Part shown: positions 33,155 to 44,850 of the stretch, piece by piece
Numbering within the stretch: position 1 is the first letter of the stretch
Layout of the letters: every line of letters starts with the position of its first letter
Source of the DNA: Linanthus parryae
Taxonomy: Eukaryota > Streptophyta > Magnoliopsida > Ericales > Polemoniaceae
Length of the DNA stretch: 64,000 bases
Reading direction: 5' to 3'
NCBI GenBank assembly: GCA_023055425.1
Contig: JALGPY010000003.1
Coordinates: 65,642,991 to 65,706,990, forward strand
Made by a program: the position numbers and the translations under genes
The notes under the pieces: generated by a model
Seen by the model: the letters and a program-made list of their open reading frames with translations, nothing else
Database searches by the model: none
Told to the model about the DNA's origin: nothing

Positions 33155-34518
33155 TGTTGGTGTATGCCCTAGAGGCAATCTATATAATCGTGACATTTGT
33201 TTAAAAATAAAGATATTTTATTCATCATGTTATCTATATGGTGAAAATTATCTATATGGTGATATGTTGACACAATTGAGTCCTTAGAATGTATGTTGTA
33301 TTCTTAAGTATCCCTAGTCTAGAATAATTGTTAACTAGGAGGACTATAATGCATCGAGGCTAGTATGTGGGTGGATTGATATGAGATATCAAGTCTAATG
33401 CATGAGTACACATTAGGATTAATGACATACTGGATTGACCTACCATGAGAACACTACATGGATGTTATGTGAGTGTCAAAAGTGCTTTTCATAGTGACAA
33501 TGGCGTTATGCTCCTATGACTTGAAGTCACTACATTCCCTAGATGAGGAGTGACATGTTTTTAAAATTTTCAAACTCACGCTGAAACAAGGTGAATATAG
33601 AGTCGATAATTGGACATCTTATGAATCATGATTAGGGATGTGAGTGATGTAGATGTGATTTATACCTCCTACATAACGGGAGTAAATATCCATGACCTCT
33701 TGATGAGTGTGACTTAGGAAAATGCATGGACATGCTCAAATGAATCTATACAAGATATTGATGTTATTTGTTTGTCTAAGTTTACCCTAGGAACCTAAAT
33801 ATAGATTGGACATACAAGGATGACATTAATTGACTTGTGTCTAATCTAGGTATATGGAAAGATGAATTATATGACACAGTAACATTGGCCACATAGGTTC
33901 GTCAGGTCACTGACATTCTATTACTTGGGTAACACTTATGTATTGATAGATGTCGCTGAGTGTTTGTAATTATTTAGTATGATTCAATTATTAATGCCAA
34001 CATAATTAGGAACATATATGGTCACACACAAGAATGAATCAAACTGGAACTTATTGCTCATTGGTTAGACTAAAGAGCAAAGATGGATTTCAGAATTTAG
34101 TAAACTAACCCCAATTGTTAGGATTAAATGGCAAGTCAATTTATCCTTCATCCCTATAAATACCCTTGCACTGTGGCTAGGATTTTCATGCTTTTAAGCA
34201 CTATTCGTATACGATACATAACAGTTAGGGTTTGAGAAAAAATGCGGAGAGGTTGGAACCGTTCGAGTTCAGGAGATTTCATGAGACGAGATCAATCATT
34301 TTCCTCCAGCAGGGTAGCATCGATGAAGAGGGAGTCTAGCTCAAATCATTCTCGTGATAACTTAGAGGCGCTGCAACTTTCAGCATTCGTGACCGTCACC
34401 AGTCAGTGCGACCGAGGTAAACATTTAATCACCTGATTATGTCCATTCACATGGGTCCTTGGTGGGTTTTTAGGAATTTTTTATTATATCCAGTGCATTT
34501 GAATGGTAAACCCCAACA
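33155..34518 (+). repeat. solo copia LTR 1 (1364 bp), nested in older copia
   Basis: Starts TGTTGGTGTATGCCC and ends ACCCCAACA. Flanks are ATAAC on the left and ACAAC on the right, a 5-bp duplication with one mismatch. It is the same LTR type as 35014-36327 and distantly like 3614-5033 (shared CCTAGAGGCAATCT). No internal region follows, so it is a solo LTR. Confidence 0.8.
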
Positions 34519-35013
34519 ACAACAAATATAGACTTTGTAACCCCTGGCATGACTGAGAAAGTGGCATTTTTTAGACCTGGGATCCAATTTTCTAATGACT
34601 ATAAGAACGTAAATTAGGATAGCAAGCGCAACCAAAAAATCTAAGAAACCCGTAATCCGTTGACTTATCGTGAGAAGCTCGAATGGAGACTTTCAAAGAG
34701 CATTAGCACTAGGTAATATATTAATTAGATACACATCGGCTTCAAAGGAGTGGAGCCAGAATTTAGGAGAAACTGAGGCACGAGAAAGTAATGTAACCGA
34801 AGTCTCAACCATTTCTAAAACTCCTATTTGCTGTTTAGTTTCTCTACTAAGTTGGGGTTTTGTGTAGATAAGCTTCCAACGAAAACATCTGATACGGATT
34901 GATAAATCAAAAGGACAAATTTAGTTTGGCCACAATAAATCATTCGAAGTAATAAACAGAAATCAACCAATTACTGTGCCACAATACTACAGAGCTAAAC
35001 CTCACGGTGTCAA
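34519..35013 (-). pseudogene. older copia integrase, piece 3
   Basis: On the minus strand: VETSVTLLSRASVSPKFW, YLINILPSANAL and KLDPRSKKCHFLSHARGYKVY, the copia integrase C-terminal half. It joins piece 2 across solo LTR 1. It has frameshifts and is bounded on the right by solo LTR 2. Confidence 0.78.
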
Positions 35014-36327
35014 TGTTGGAGTTTGCCCTAGAGGCAATCTCTTTATCGTGACATTTTATTTACAAAGGCTTTCTATTCACTCTGTTATCTATATGGAGAT
35101 ATGTTGACATAATGAAGTCTTTAAAATAAATGATGTATTCTTAAATATCTCTAGTCTAGTTTTATTGTTAATTAGGACGACTATAATGCATCGAGACTAG
35201 TATGTGGGTAGATTGATATGGGATATCAAGTCTAACACAGGGGTACGCATTAGGAGTAATGGCGCACTGGATTGACCCACCATGAGAAAACTACATGGGT
35301 GTTATGCGAGTGTCACAAAGGCCTCTAATAGTGACAATGTTGTTGTGATCTTATGACTTGAAGTCACCACATGCTCTAGATTAGGAGTACATGTTTTAAT
35401 ATCGTCAAACATTACACTGTAACAAGGTGAAAATAAAATCGATAATTGGACATGCCATGAAGCATGCTGAGAGGTGTGAGTGGCGTAGATATGATTTATC
35501 CCTCCTACGTAACAGAAGTAAATATCTATCGCCACTCGATGAGTGGGACTTATGATAGTACATGGCCGTGCTCAAATGAATCAATATGAGATATTGATGT
35601 CATTTGTATGTCTAAGTCTGCTCACGAAATCGAGATACTATAGATTATGTAAACAAGGGTGACACTTCATGGCTTTTGTCTAATTTGGATATATGGACAA
35701 AGGGATTATACGTCATTGTAACATTGTTCATCGAGTTTCGTCAGATCACTGACATTCCTATTACTTGGGTAGCATTGATGTATTGCTAGATACCACTCAA
35801 TGTTTATTATTGTTACTGTCAACGTAATTAGGAACCTACAGGGTCACACACAAGAATGAATCTAACTCGAATTGAATGCTCATTAGTTGGACTAAAGAGC
35901 AATTGCGGATTTTGTACATGAATGTTAACGCATCCTAATTGTTAGGATTAGAGGGTGAATCGAACTCTCTCATCCTTATAATTAACCTTCAGCGTGAATC
36001 GGGTTGAACGATGCTTCTGAGCAACATTCGTATTGGATACAAAACTAGGGTTGAGAGGAGTCATCCAAGTTCACCCGATTATGTGAGACAAAATCGCTCG
36101 TAGTCCCCCAACAGGCTAGTACCGGCGACGAGGAAGTCTAGTGCAAATCCGATCGTGTGGATACCGTAGAGGTGCCGCTTCTTTTCTGCGCTACTGATCG
36201 TCACCATTCGGTGCGACCGAGGTAAACCTCTAATCATCAGATTAAGCTCATTAACTCGGTCTTTAGGTGGGCTTTCAGCAAATGTTTTTGTTATTATCCG
36301 TTGCGTTTGATTACCCAAAACCCAACA
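35014..36327 (+). repeat. solo copia LTR 2 (1314 bp) with perfect target duplication
   Basis: TGTTGGAGTTTGCCC to ACCCAACA. GTCAA flanks it at 35009-35013 and 36328-36332. No coding region is attached, so the element was reduced to one LTR by recombination between its two LTRs. Confidence 0.9.
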
Positions 36328-36332
36328 GTCAA

Positions 36333-37190
36333 GAGGGCCGGCCCTCGGGCAAAATCGGCCCATCCTGACCCCCAAACCATCAACCCGGTCCCCGGAATGC
36401 CCCCTAATACCCTAGCCCTAGCCTGGACCCTACGAAACAACCCGACCCAAAAATTGGTCCGGGTCGCATTCCACCCCCAAAAGCCCGACCGACACCCTCC
36501 CCTCGACGGCCCTCTCCGGGATAGCCCCCCCCCACCCCCTTAATACCTTCAAATATACCATTTTAATTCGGAACGGCCCGCCCCCTCCCTACCCCGAACC
36601 CACCCCGAACCCAAGGGTTTTTAGCCCCTAATCGGTCCGAATCACTTTCCTCCGCCAAAATCCTGGTCCAGCCCCCTCCCCTCCCACCCCTCCTCCTAGC
36701 CCGGCCCCACACTAGTCCGCCCCCATGCCAACACGACCCGAACCTTTGATACCATGAGATAAACCAATTTTAGAAAATCTGGGCTGACAAGCTCGCAGTT
36801 GAGGATACCATTAGGCAGCCGCTGGGTTGTCCCAAGATTTGAACTCAGAATCTCATGAAAAATGCCCAAAGTAAGTATGATAACTCGGCTAACTCAACAA
36901 CACCCCGGAGGTTTATTTATTGTTTGGGTTAATGAAATACCATAGTTCTTTTTTCTAATAAATAATAACATGGTTGAAAAACATTAAGGGTTTTTTTCTC
37001 TTCACTTCATCAAAGTGATTCTAAAAGTCAGTAGATATTTTCAGTCTTTACACATACCTTATTTATGAACAAACAATAAAGAACACCATACAATCAAATC
37101 AAAATCAATCCAATCTTGATCAGTTCCATTATTTTCCACTATTACAAATCCTGTTCATGAATATGAAACTGTCACATTACATTATATCAC
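36333..37190. other. gene-free stretch with a C-rich segment
   Basis: 36333-36735 is strikingly C-rich on the plus strand (many CCCGACC and CCCCGAACC words), then composition returns to AT-rich. No protein or known element recognised. 36900-37190 is 3' flank of the ABCG gene. Confidence 0.5.
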
Positions 37191-40100
37191 TCAATGTTGT
37201 TGTTGCCTCAACCTTAAAGCTAAATAAGCCAAAGCTCTATACCCAAACAACATCACAGTCAAAGCAGCCACGTCCCACCCCAAATTACCAATGCCCAAAT
37301 ACTTAATAGCTGGAAAATCAACAGCTTTGCAATGAACCCCAATCCCACACTCAAAAACCTCATTTTCTGAGTATTGAACCCCAACCAATAGCTTATAACA
37401 ATAGTGGCTAAAAGAAATGTACTTCAACCAAGCAATGAAAGGTGGTATCTGCTGAATGTAGTACCCTCCAGCCAGCAAGAACACCAGCATGGTAACTGAG
37501 GCCAGTGTCGTGGCGTGTTTCACGTCCATGATGAGAGATCCGAGGGCTAGGCCCAGTCCTTGGGAGACGAGGACGTTGAAGAGGATTATTAGGAGGGTTA
37601 GGAAATATGTGACTAGGGAATGTTTGAGGCCTCCCATCCAGTAAGCGATGGTGACGAAGATTGTGGGGAGGACGAGCTCCATTGGTAAGTCACCGGCTGT
37701 TCTTGCAACATAGTAGGAGGAGAGGCGGTACATGCCTGAGGAACGCTCTCTGACGAGCATTGGCCATTCTTGGGGGAATGCGAAGGTGGCATTGAATAGA
37801 GGGAAGAAGCCCCAGAAGATTGAGAAGAAGAAGAGAAGTCCAACCTGGTTTGCACATTTACAACTTATGATTAGAACAAGTCCAAGTCATGAGTATTAAT
37901 GTAGAAAAATAGCACGAATGAGGTTGTTTCGGTACCATAAATATATTAAAACTTGTTTTCATCTATATTTTCGAATAAGTGATTGAGATGAAACTAGAGT
38001 GAAAGAATGAAATTTTGACTTTATATTTAGATGAAAACCCGAACATAACTGGTGAAATAAATATGAAGGATATGGGAAGTACCTGATCTTGAATGTGTGA
38101 TCTATGGGAATGCCACCATAGAAGGCCACAAAGAAATGAAACGGTGAGGACTTGGAATACTCGTAGACCCGAGTAGGATTCGTGTTTTCGCTCTTTTAGA
38201 CCTCTCTCTACCAACACTTTAAATTGCGTCCACCAAGTGGTTGTCCATTGATTTTCACTGCCTGGAACACAAAAAAACGAGGCGGGTGGCTCCTCAATAA
38301 CTAACTATATATATATTACGAACTCAAAAAGTCAGTGACAGAGTCAGAAAATTACTAGTAGGTATTAACAAAACTTAGTGTAATTATTTATGCAGGCATA
38401 TGAGCACTATTGCGTACTTGTTGATAGTGAAGATCTTTTCACGGCTTGCGTTGGGACCGAATAGCTTTGACGAATCTGGTCTTTCAGAGCAAGGTATTGA
38501 TTCTTTCTATAAGAGGATATTATGAATTGTTTGGTAGAGTTTTGATCACCACGGTCCAATATTCTACTGTGAAACTCGGGCAGGTCGTCTTGCTTCTCCG
38601 GCGGCACACCTGAAAAATTAGTTTTATACACAACACTTTAAAATTAATAAACATGGCATTTATTTTTATCATTTTGACAGATGCCTTTTGCTGATAACTT
38701 AACTCGTGGATTGTCTTAAAAATAAAAAACCGTAGTTAGAAGGGACTACTGTTCAATTTTTCCATAGCATGTACTATCAATTTATCTTGTTGATAGTCTA
38801 TAAGATGTAAGAACATAGTTGAAATGGATATCATTTTAACGTCTTCACAGCATATACCACCAATTTAGTTTGTTCCATTGTCTTAAAAATGTAGTTAAAA
38901 GCTACTATATGTTATTTATTAGCGTCTCCATAACATATAGTATCTGTTTCGTGCCGATTGTCTTTTAACATATAGTATCAAAAATGTAAAAACGCAGTAA
39001 ATGCGACAACTTAAGTTGGTTTGGTATTTCTTGAAATCATGCCATCTGCATAAATGCAAAGAAATTACGTACCACTAGCGAGATCGAGCAAAAAGTCGGC
39101 CGGGTTAACAAAATTAGACGCCGGAGAGAAACCGATAGACTCGAAATACTCCATCACCTTCCCGGAATCGCCGAAGTAAACCTGAAAACCATCGGAGAGT
39201 ACCACCACCTTATCAAACATTGTGTAAAGCCGGCTTGACGGCTGATGAACGGTGGTAACAACCGTTCTACCGCCGCGAGCCAGCCCTTTCAATGTAGCCA
39301 CTATTCGCTGAGCCGTGGTGGAGTCCAGCCCAGAAGTCGGCTCATCAAGCAACAACAAACTAGGGTTCACCAACATCTCCTGTCCAATACTCACCCTCTT
39401 CCTCTCCCCACCGGATACTCCCCGGAGCCGGCTCCCTCCGACGACACTGTTCCGGCACCTCGCGAGCCCGAGCTCCCCAATCACCAGCTCGGCTTGTTCG
39501 AGCTTCTCTTGCTTTGTCAGCTGCTTGGGAAGCCGGAGCAAAGCCGCGTAAGCTAAGGTTTCGAACACGGTCAGGTGAGGGTAGAGCACGTCGTCCTGGG
39601 TGACGAAGCCGATTTGTCGCATCACGGAGCTTGAAAACGACTGGCCGTTGTACGTTATAGCTCCGGTGAGTTTTCCGGCTAGCCTTCCGGCGAGAGCTGT
39701 CAAAAGGGTGGTCTTCCCGCTACCGGATGGACCGAGCATTGCGAGGAGCTCGCCGGGGCGGACTATGCCGGTGACACCATTGAGGATCGGCTTGGCTGGC
39801 TTGGGTTCGGCTGTTGAGAAACAGCTCCCTTTGGCTTCGTTTGATCTTATAGAGTATGCCACGTCTACAAACTGTCACAAAAATGAACCATTTCATCGTT
39901 AAAAGACAAGTTAAACGATGTAACTGACTACTGTTATCGCATATTATGTTATGTACTTCAGTACTTATTTAAACAGAGTAGCGATATGCAGAATTGATGT
40001 TTCATAAACATAACACAAATAGACAGAACTGTAGTTACATATATACCTTTAGTATAATTGGGCGCAGAGATCCGCGAAGAATGGAGAATCGCTCATGTTT

Positions 40101-40226
40101 AGATTGTTGTTGTTCTTGTTGTTGTAGATGATCCATACAAGGGCTTACACTACTTATTGAAGTATTGGGTTGTTCTTGATGTAAAGAACTGGTTGATTTG
40201 TTGGTTTCATTATCGATGGGCATCAT
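37191..40226 (-). CDS. ABCG half-transporter, five exons, 667 aa (ABCG14/ABCG21-like clade)
   Basis: Membrane exporter of the plant ABCG (WBC) half-size group, which works as a dimer; relatives move hormones or lipids, and the substrate here is unknown. Exons: 40226-40047, 39871-39073, 38609-38418, 38261-38083 and 37844-37191. All introns are GT..AG and phases agree, giving 668 codons with stop. The nucleotide-binding domain comes first: Walker A GPSGSGKT (107-114), signature VSGGE (213-217), Walker B LLLLDE (233-238). Exons 4-5 hold the membrane domain, with [21 protein letters not shown] and [12 protein letters not shown]. No stop or frameshift is seen; length is normal for the family. Confidence 0.95.
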
Positions 40227-40370
40227 TTTGAGAGAGAGAGAGAGAAAGATGGGAGAGATCTAAGAAGATATAGCTAGGGAGAGAGATCACATGAGTGAAT
40301 GTGAACTTTAAGGTGAAGCACGGGACGCGTATTTTGTTTGTGAGTTATAAATATAGGCAGTAGGAATTGA
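40227..40370 (-). promoter_or_regulatory. ABCG 5' UTR and core promoter candidate
   Basis: A CT-rich (minus strand) tract of the CTCTCT kind lies just upstream of the ATG, and TATATTTATAA lies at 40345-40355 about 120 bp upstream. Both fit a plant core promoter; the start site is not proven. Confidence 0.5.
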
Positions 40371-40809
40371 GATAAATGGAGAGCAAATCCGATGAGGTGA
40401 AGTGCAAAAAGGTTAGAATGTTCTTTATTTTAAATTGTTTTGTTTTTACAGACGTCAAAAACTTTAGCAAAAATAATAATACAACTGGTAGATTACAACA
40501 TCATTTGTGGGACACTTCTTGCCATAATTTGAAAAACACTTGTCACTAACATAAAAAAATAGCCAAAAGATAAATATAGCTTTACTAGCAATGAAACAAA
40601 ATGTAAGAGCTATTTTATTTAAATTAGTTTATGTAAATATTAGTATATTCTCTGTGTCTAAATCATTTTGGAAAAAGATTTTGAGTCATGCTTTCTTAGT
40701 TTTAGTTTATTATATAAATAAAGTAGTGGATTGATCGGTGACCAAGCAACTCACGGTCCACATTTTTTTGAATTTCCTTAAAAGTAAAATATCTCCTAAG
40801 AAATTTTAC
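40371..40809. other. intergenic, no gene seen
   Basis: AT-rich DNA between the ABCG promoter and the LINE. Nothing recognised. Confidence 0.5.
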
Positions 40810-41079
40810 CAGGGGCTATTGGCGAATATACAGACAAAAAATGAGAGTCTGGTGAGAGGTTTGAGAGTTTCCTCCTTCTTCCACCTTTTCTCTTTCCATA
40901 CTTATGTTCTTCTCCATCCCCTTCCGTTTCTCTATTTTCCAGGTATGTACCCCTCTGCAGTCCTTAGCAATCACACAACAACCAACCCAAAAACAAACTG
41001 CTTCAGAGCTCCACTCCATCAAATTCCACCCCGGATCACCCCCTATCTCAAGAAGTTCAGAGGCATTGGAGGAGACTCT

Positions 41080-41960
41080 AGAAAACCAGTCTCTGGGTCA
41101 AAGGCTTACCTCTGCCCCCCAAATGGTGTTCGGAACACTATTCCATGGGACATTGAAGATGCTACAGATGATCCTCCTGCTGAGGAGTCATCTGAAATCT
41201 ACATTCCACTCGGTATAGAGGACAAGCTGAGAGCAGGAAACATGCTTAAAGCTACCAAATCATCAAGCCTATAGAAAAGACTTTCAGCCAAGACTTCTTA
41301 TTCTCCAAGATCAAGGAACTTCGGAAGCCCAAGGAAAAGATCCTTGGAAGTGATCTGGGTAGCCACTTCATGCTCATCAGTTTTGAACAAGCTTCTGACT
41401 GGGAAGTGGCTTTCCTTTGAGGCCCCTATTTCATTGGTGGTCACTTTCTCCGCATCCAAAGGTGGAAGTCTGGCTTCAATGCCTCCACTGCTAGCATCTC
41501 TAGTTTTGTGTCATGGTTTAGGCTCCCCTGCACCCCCTGACCTCTTTGATCCCATCATCATTAGGAAGATTGGGAATGGGCTAGGGAAGGTAATCAAGTT
41601 TGACACTCTTACTGAAAAAGGCCTCAGGCCTACGTTTGCAAGACTGTGTGTTAAGGCTAGCATAACTGAGCTCCCTGTTTTCTCTGTAACAGTTGGTTCC
41701 AAGTTCAATCTATGGTATATGAGAACCTCCCAAATATTTACTCTTTATGCCATAGAATTGGACACCTTGCTCTCTCTAGCCCCTAACCCCTACTCAATCC
41801 ACCTCCTCCTACCAGTATTCCCCCCAACTAGAAATGCTGAACTCAACTACATTACTAGCAACAATTTGCCCCTCTCAAACCAGAATGTCCCTAACTCCAT
41901 GGAGGCTCATGGAAAAATCACATCGACTCTTGCTCAAACCACCTATCTTTCCACCAACTA
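41080..41960 (+). pseudogene. LINE ORF1 pseudogene (DUF4283-like)
   Basis: RNA-binding ORF1 protein type. After a shift near 41275 the reading includes KIKELRKPKEKILG, then LFDPIIIRKIGNGLGKVIKF and RPTFARLCVKA, typical of the plant LINE DUF4283/zinc-knuckle proteins. Stops and frame changes mean it is dead. Confidence 0.7.
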
Positions 41961-43019
41961 GGGTTTTTCAAATTAGTAAGTCAGAGGCTAGAGACCAGGA
42001 TTCCGCCCAAAAGAAATGTCAACATTAATAGGAGACCTATGGTCTTACAGGCAACCAAAGAGGAAAGAAAAAAAATGCTTTATGCATGATACAAGAAAGG
42101 GAAACTCATCAAACTCACTCTTGACAACTTGTAAAGGATCACCAAAAGGGAAAACCTTGAAAAGTTCATCATGAACCTCTGGCTGATGACTGCAACATCC
42201 ATAGTCTTGACAGTGAATAGGAATTGGTTGGTGAAAGAAATCTCATGTCTAGTCCAAAGCCAAGAAACAATGTCAAATCAATGATGTGGAACTTGATCTA
42301 GTTACTTTATCTAACAAGTTTACTGGGCTCGCTGAGGTAACTGATCCTCCACCATCTGTAAGCGCCTCCATTAACTAGCAGTTATTACCCTCCTCCAGTA
42401 TTGACCACCCCACTAACCAGTTACATGTTATTCTCCCCCTGAAACCCCCTACCCCACCTCTACCACTATCTCTAATTCCCCTACTAACCCCTTGATCTCC
42501 CAGTCAGAGACCATTTCCTATAACAACAAAGCTTACTGCATTGTCCCTTTCACCCAACCAGTCAGTTACCTTGAAATAGTTATGATTCAAGAAAGACATG
42601 TAAATGTTAACAAACTCATCTCAGGCTTTTATCAATCTGGAGGATTCCCCAGGGAGGAGGAAACCAGGTTGGACCTTCATAAAGAGAGTTGAACAATCAG
42701 TGGTATCCAAGAACTGGTGTATCCCTCTCCCTCTCATACCATATTCAAAGACCTATATGGCTGTAATCCTGACTCACCTAAGGGCTCCCACATGATGAGG
42801 GTGGAGAAATGGAATCGGAACTCCCTCATGGAGCAGTTCAGCTGGACATCTGCATAGATCAACAGGATAATCACCTAGGAGGAGGGTGAATGGATGTGGA
42901 ATTTGAGCCAGTTACTCCTTCTCTATTTTTTCATGTCTTTTATTTATGCTATTCGTAATGAGAGTATGAGACATGTTCTATTGGATAGTCTTTTTTGAAC
43001 TGTTTCCTGTTTAAATCTT

Positions 43020-44244
43020 CCTTCACTTATGTTTGGTGACTTTAGTGAAGTTCTGCATAGTTCTGATAAGTGGGGAGGGAATGGTATCAATAGGAGAATT
43101 AATAACCTGTTTCATGATGTGTTCAACTAGTGTACATGATTGATATTGGGTTCTCAGGCTCCAAGTTCACTTGGCTAAATGGTAGACACCTCTCATGCCT
43201 TATTAAAGAGAGGATTGATATGTTCTTTGCAAACCCCCTTTGGCAGGTGTCTTTCCAAATTGCCTGTGTCTCCCACATTCCCAGAACTCACTCTGACCAC
43301 TCTCCTCTGCTGCTTAACACGTCTTCCTCTTTCAGTACCCCTAGAAACCTTTTCAAGTTTGAAACTATGTTGTTGTATGTTCCCTCTGTCTGGGACACCA
43401 TCTCCTTTGCGTGGAGCTCCAATGACTCCTATAGTTCTGCAACCCTTAATACCCAGAGGGTCCTGACCATTTGGATCAGGGAGTGTTTTGGGAACATCTT
43501 CCGCAAGAAGAAGAGGATTATGGCCAGGCTTGATAATATCTAGAAAGCCCTTGATAATAGGTCCTCCTCTTTCCTCCTTGATATGAACAATCAACTTATT
43601 ACTGAGTTCAATAGCCTCCTAGTCCAGGAAGAGGAATTTTGGAGATGAAAAGAAAGCTGCAATGGGCTGCTGATGGGGATAGAAATACCATTTTTTCGTA
43701 CATCTACCCTTGCTAGAAGAAGTAAGAATAGAATCTCTGCTATCATAAATGATGAGGGGGAGTGGGTGTATGATCCAGTGACGTTTTCTTTTTCTTCTAT
43801 AGATCATTCTCCTGGGATTTTACGTCCTCCCAATCTTGCAGTATTGCAAACCGGTGCCTAGGTGTGAGGTTTCCCCAAGTGAGTGATAAGATGTCTAACT
43901 CCTTGTTCTCCATTCCCTCCTTGGAGGAGGATAAGAGGGTCCTTTGGATCATTAAAGGAAGGAAAGCCCCTGGCCCTGATGGCTTCCACCCAATCTTCCT
44001 TCGAAAAGGGTGGGAGACTTCTTAACACCTTATTCACCATACCATATATGAATTCTTCAACTCCGAATCCATTCCCCTAGAGTTTGGTCACTATTTTATC
44101 CGCCTCATCCCTAAAAGTCCTAACCCCACCCTTGCCAAGGAATTTAGACCCATTGATTTGTGCAAGCTTCAAGCTTCTCACCAAGACTCAGGCCTCTAGA
44201 ATCAAGCCTCTTCTTGATGCCATTATTTCTCTCCTTCAATCCAG
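43020..44244 (+). pseudogene. LINE ORF2 pseudogene: endonuclease end and RT start
   Basis: FGDFSEVLHSSDKWGG, IDIGFSGSKFTWLNG, KERIDMFFANPLW and HSDHSPLLL mark the APE-like endonuclease. KAPGPDGFHP, HYFIRLIPKSPNP and FRPIDLCKL mark RT entry. Frames shift at least three times. At ~44245 the sense reading stops and an inverted segment begins. Confidence 0.8.
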
Positions 44245-44850
44245 TCCACAACTAAAGCATGAGAGGTGTTATTTGAAAGGATGATTTTGGACTTGTGGAA
44301 GTTGATATTTTGGCCTGAATGGTTGCAGAAGTCACTTAGGATATCTCTCATAGTAGCACAGTTGGAAACAGTAGCCTTGCCAAAAAAGGATCAAATCATC
44401 AGCAAACAACACATAAGTGATCTTTGGGCCATGCTGAGAGGTTTTTAAAGGCTTCCAATCCCCATGTCTAGACTTTCAGAGATCATATTAGACAACCACT
44501 CCATGCACAAAATCAACATATAAGGGGAGAGGGGGTTTCCTTGCCTTAGAACCTTAGAGGGAATATGGTATGGGAAGGCTTTCCATTCACAAGGATGGCC
44601 ATGGAAGAAGAAGAAACACAATCCATTATGGTATTGATGAGTGGAGTAGGGAAATTAAATTATTGTAGAATGGCTTTCACAAGCTCCAATATGATGTTAT
44701 AAACCTTCTCCAAATCCAGTTTAAGAATGAAGTCTCCAGTCTTCCCTTTCTTGGCTTTGAAACCATGCATGATATCTTGGAAAATGGTGATGTTATCATT
44801 CCCCCTCCTTACAGGGATGAAACTGCCTCTGTTCTGGGTGTTAAGAGAAC
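44245..44850 (-). pseudogene. inverted RT segment inside the LINE
   Basis: Only the minus strand makes sense here: RRGNDNITIFQDIMHGFKAK, FILKLDLEKVYN, MAILVNGKPSHTIFP, the catalytic ITYVLFADDLILF, and NFHKSKIILSNNTSHAL. These are the RT motifs missing from the plus-strand reading between 44244 and 44851. Boundaries are good to about 15 bp. Confidence 0.82.

Noticed and set aside
36790..36880. tRNA- or SINE-like segment (AGATTTGAACTC resembling an inverted B box)
   Set aside because: No A box at the right spacing, no cloverleaf and no tail could be supported.
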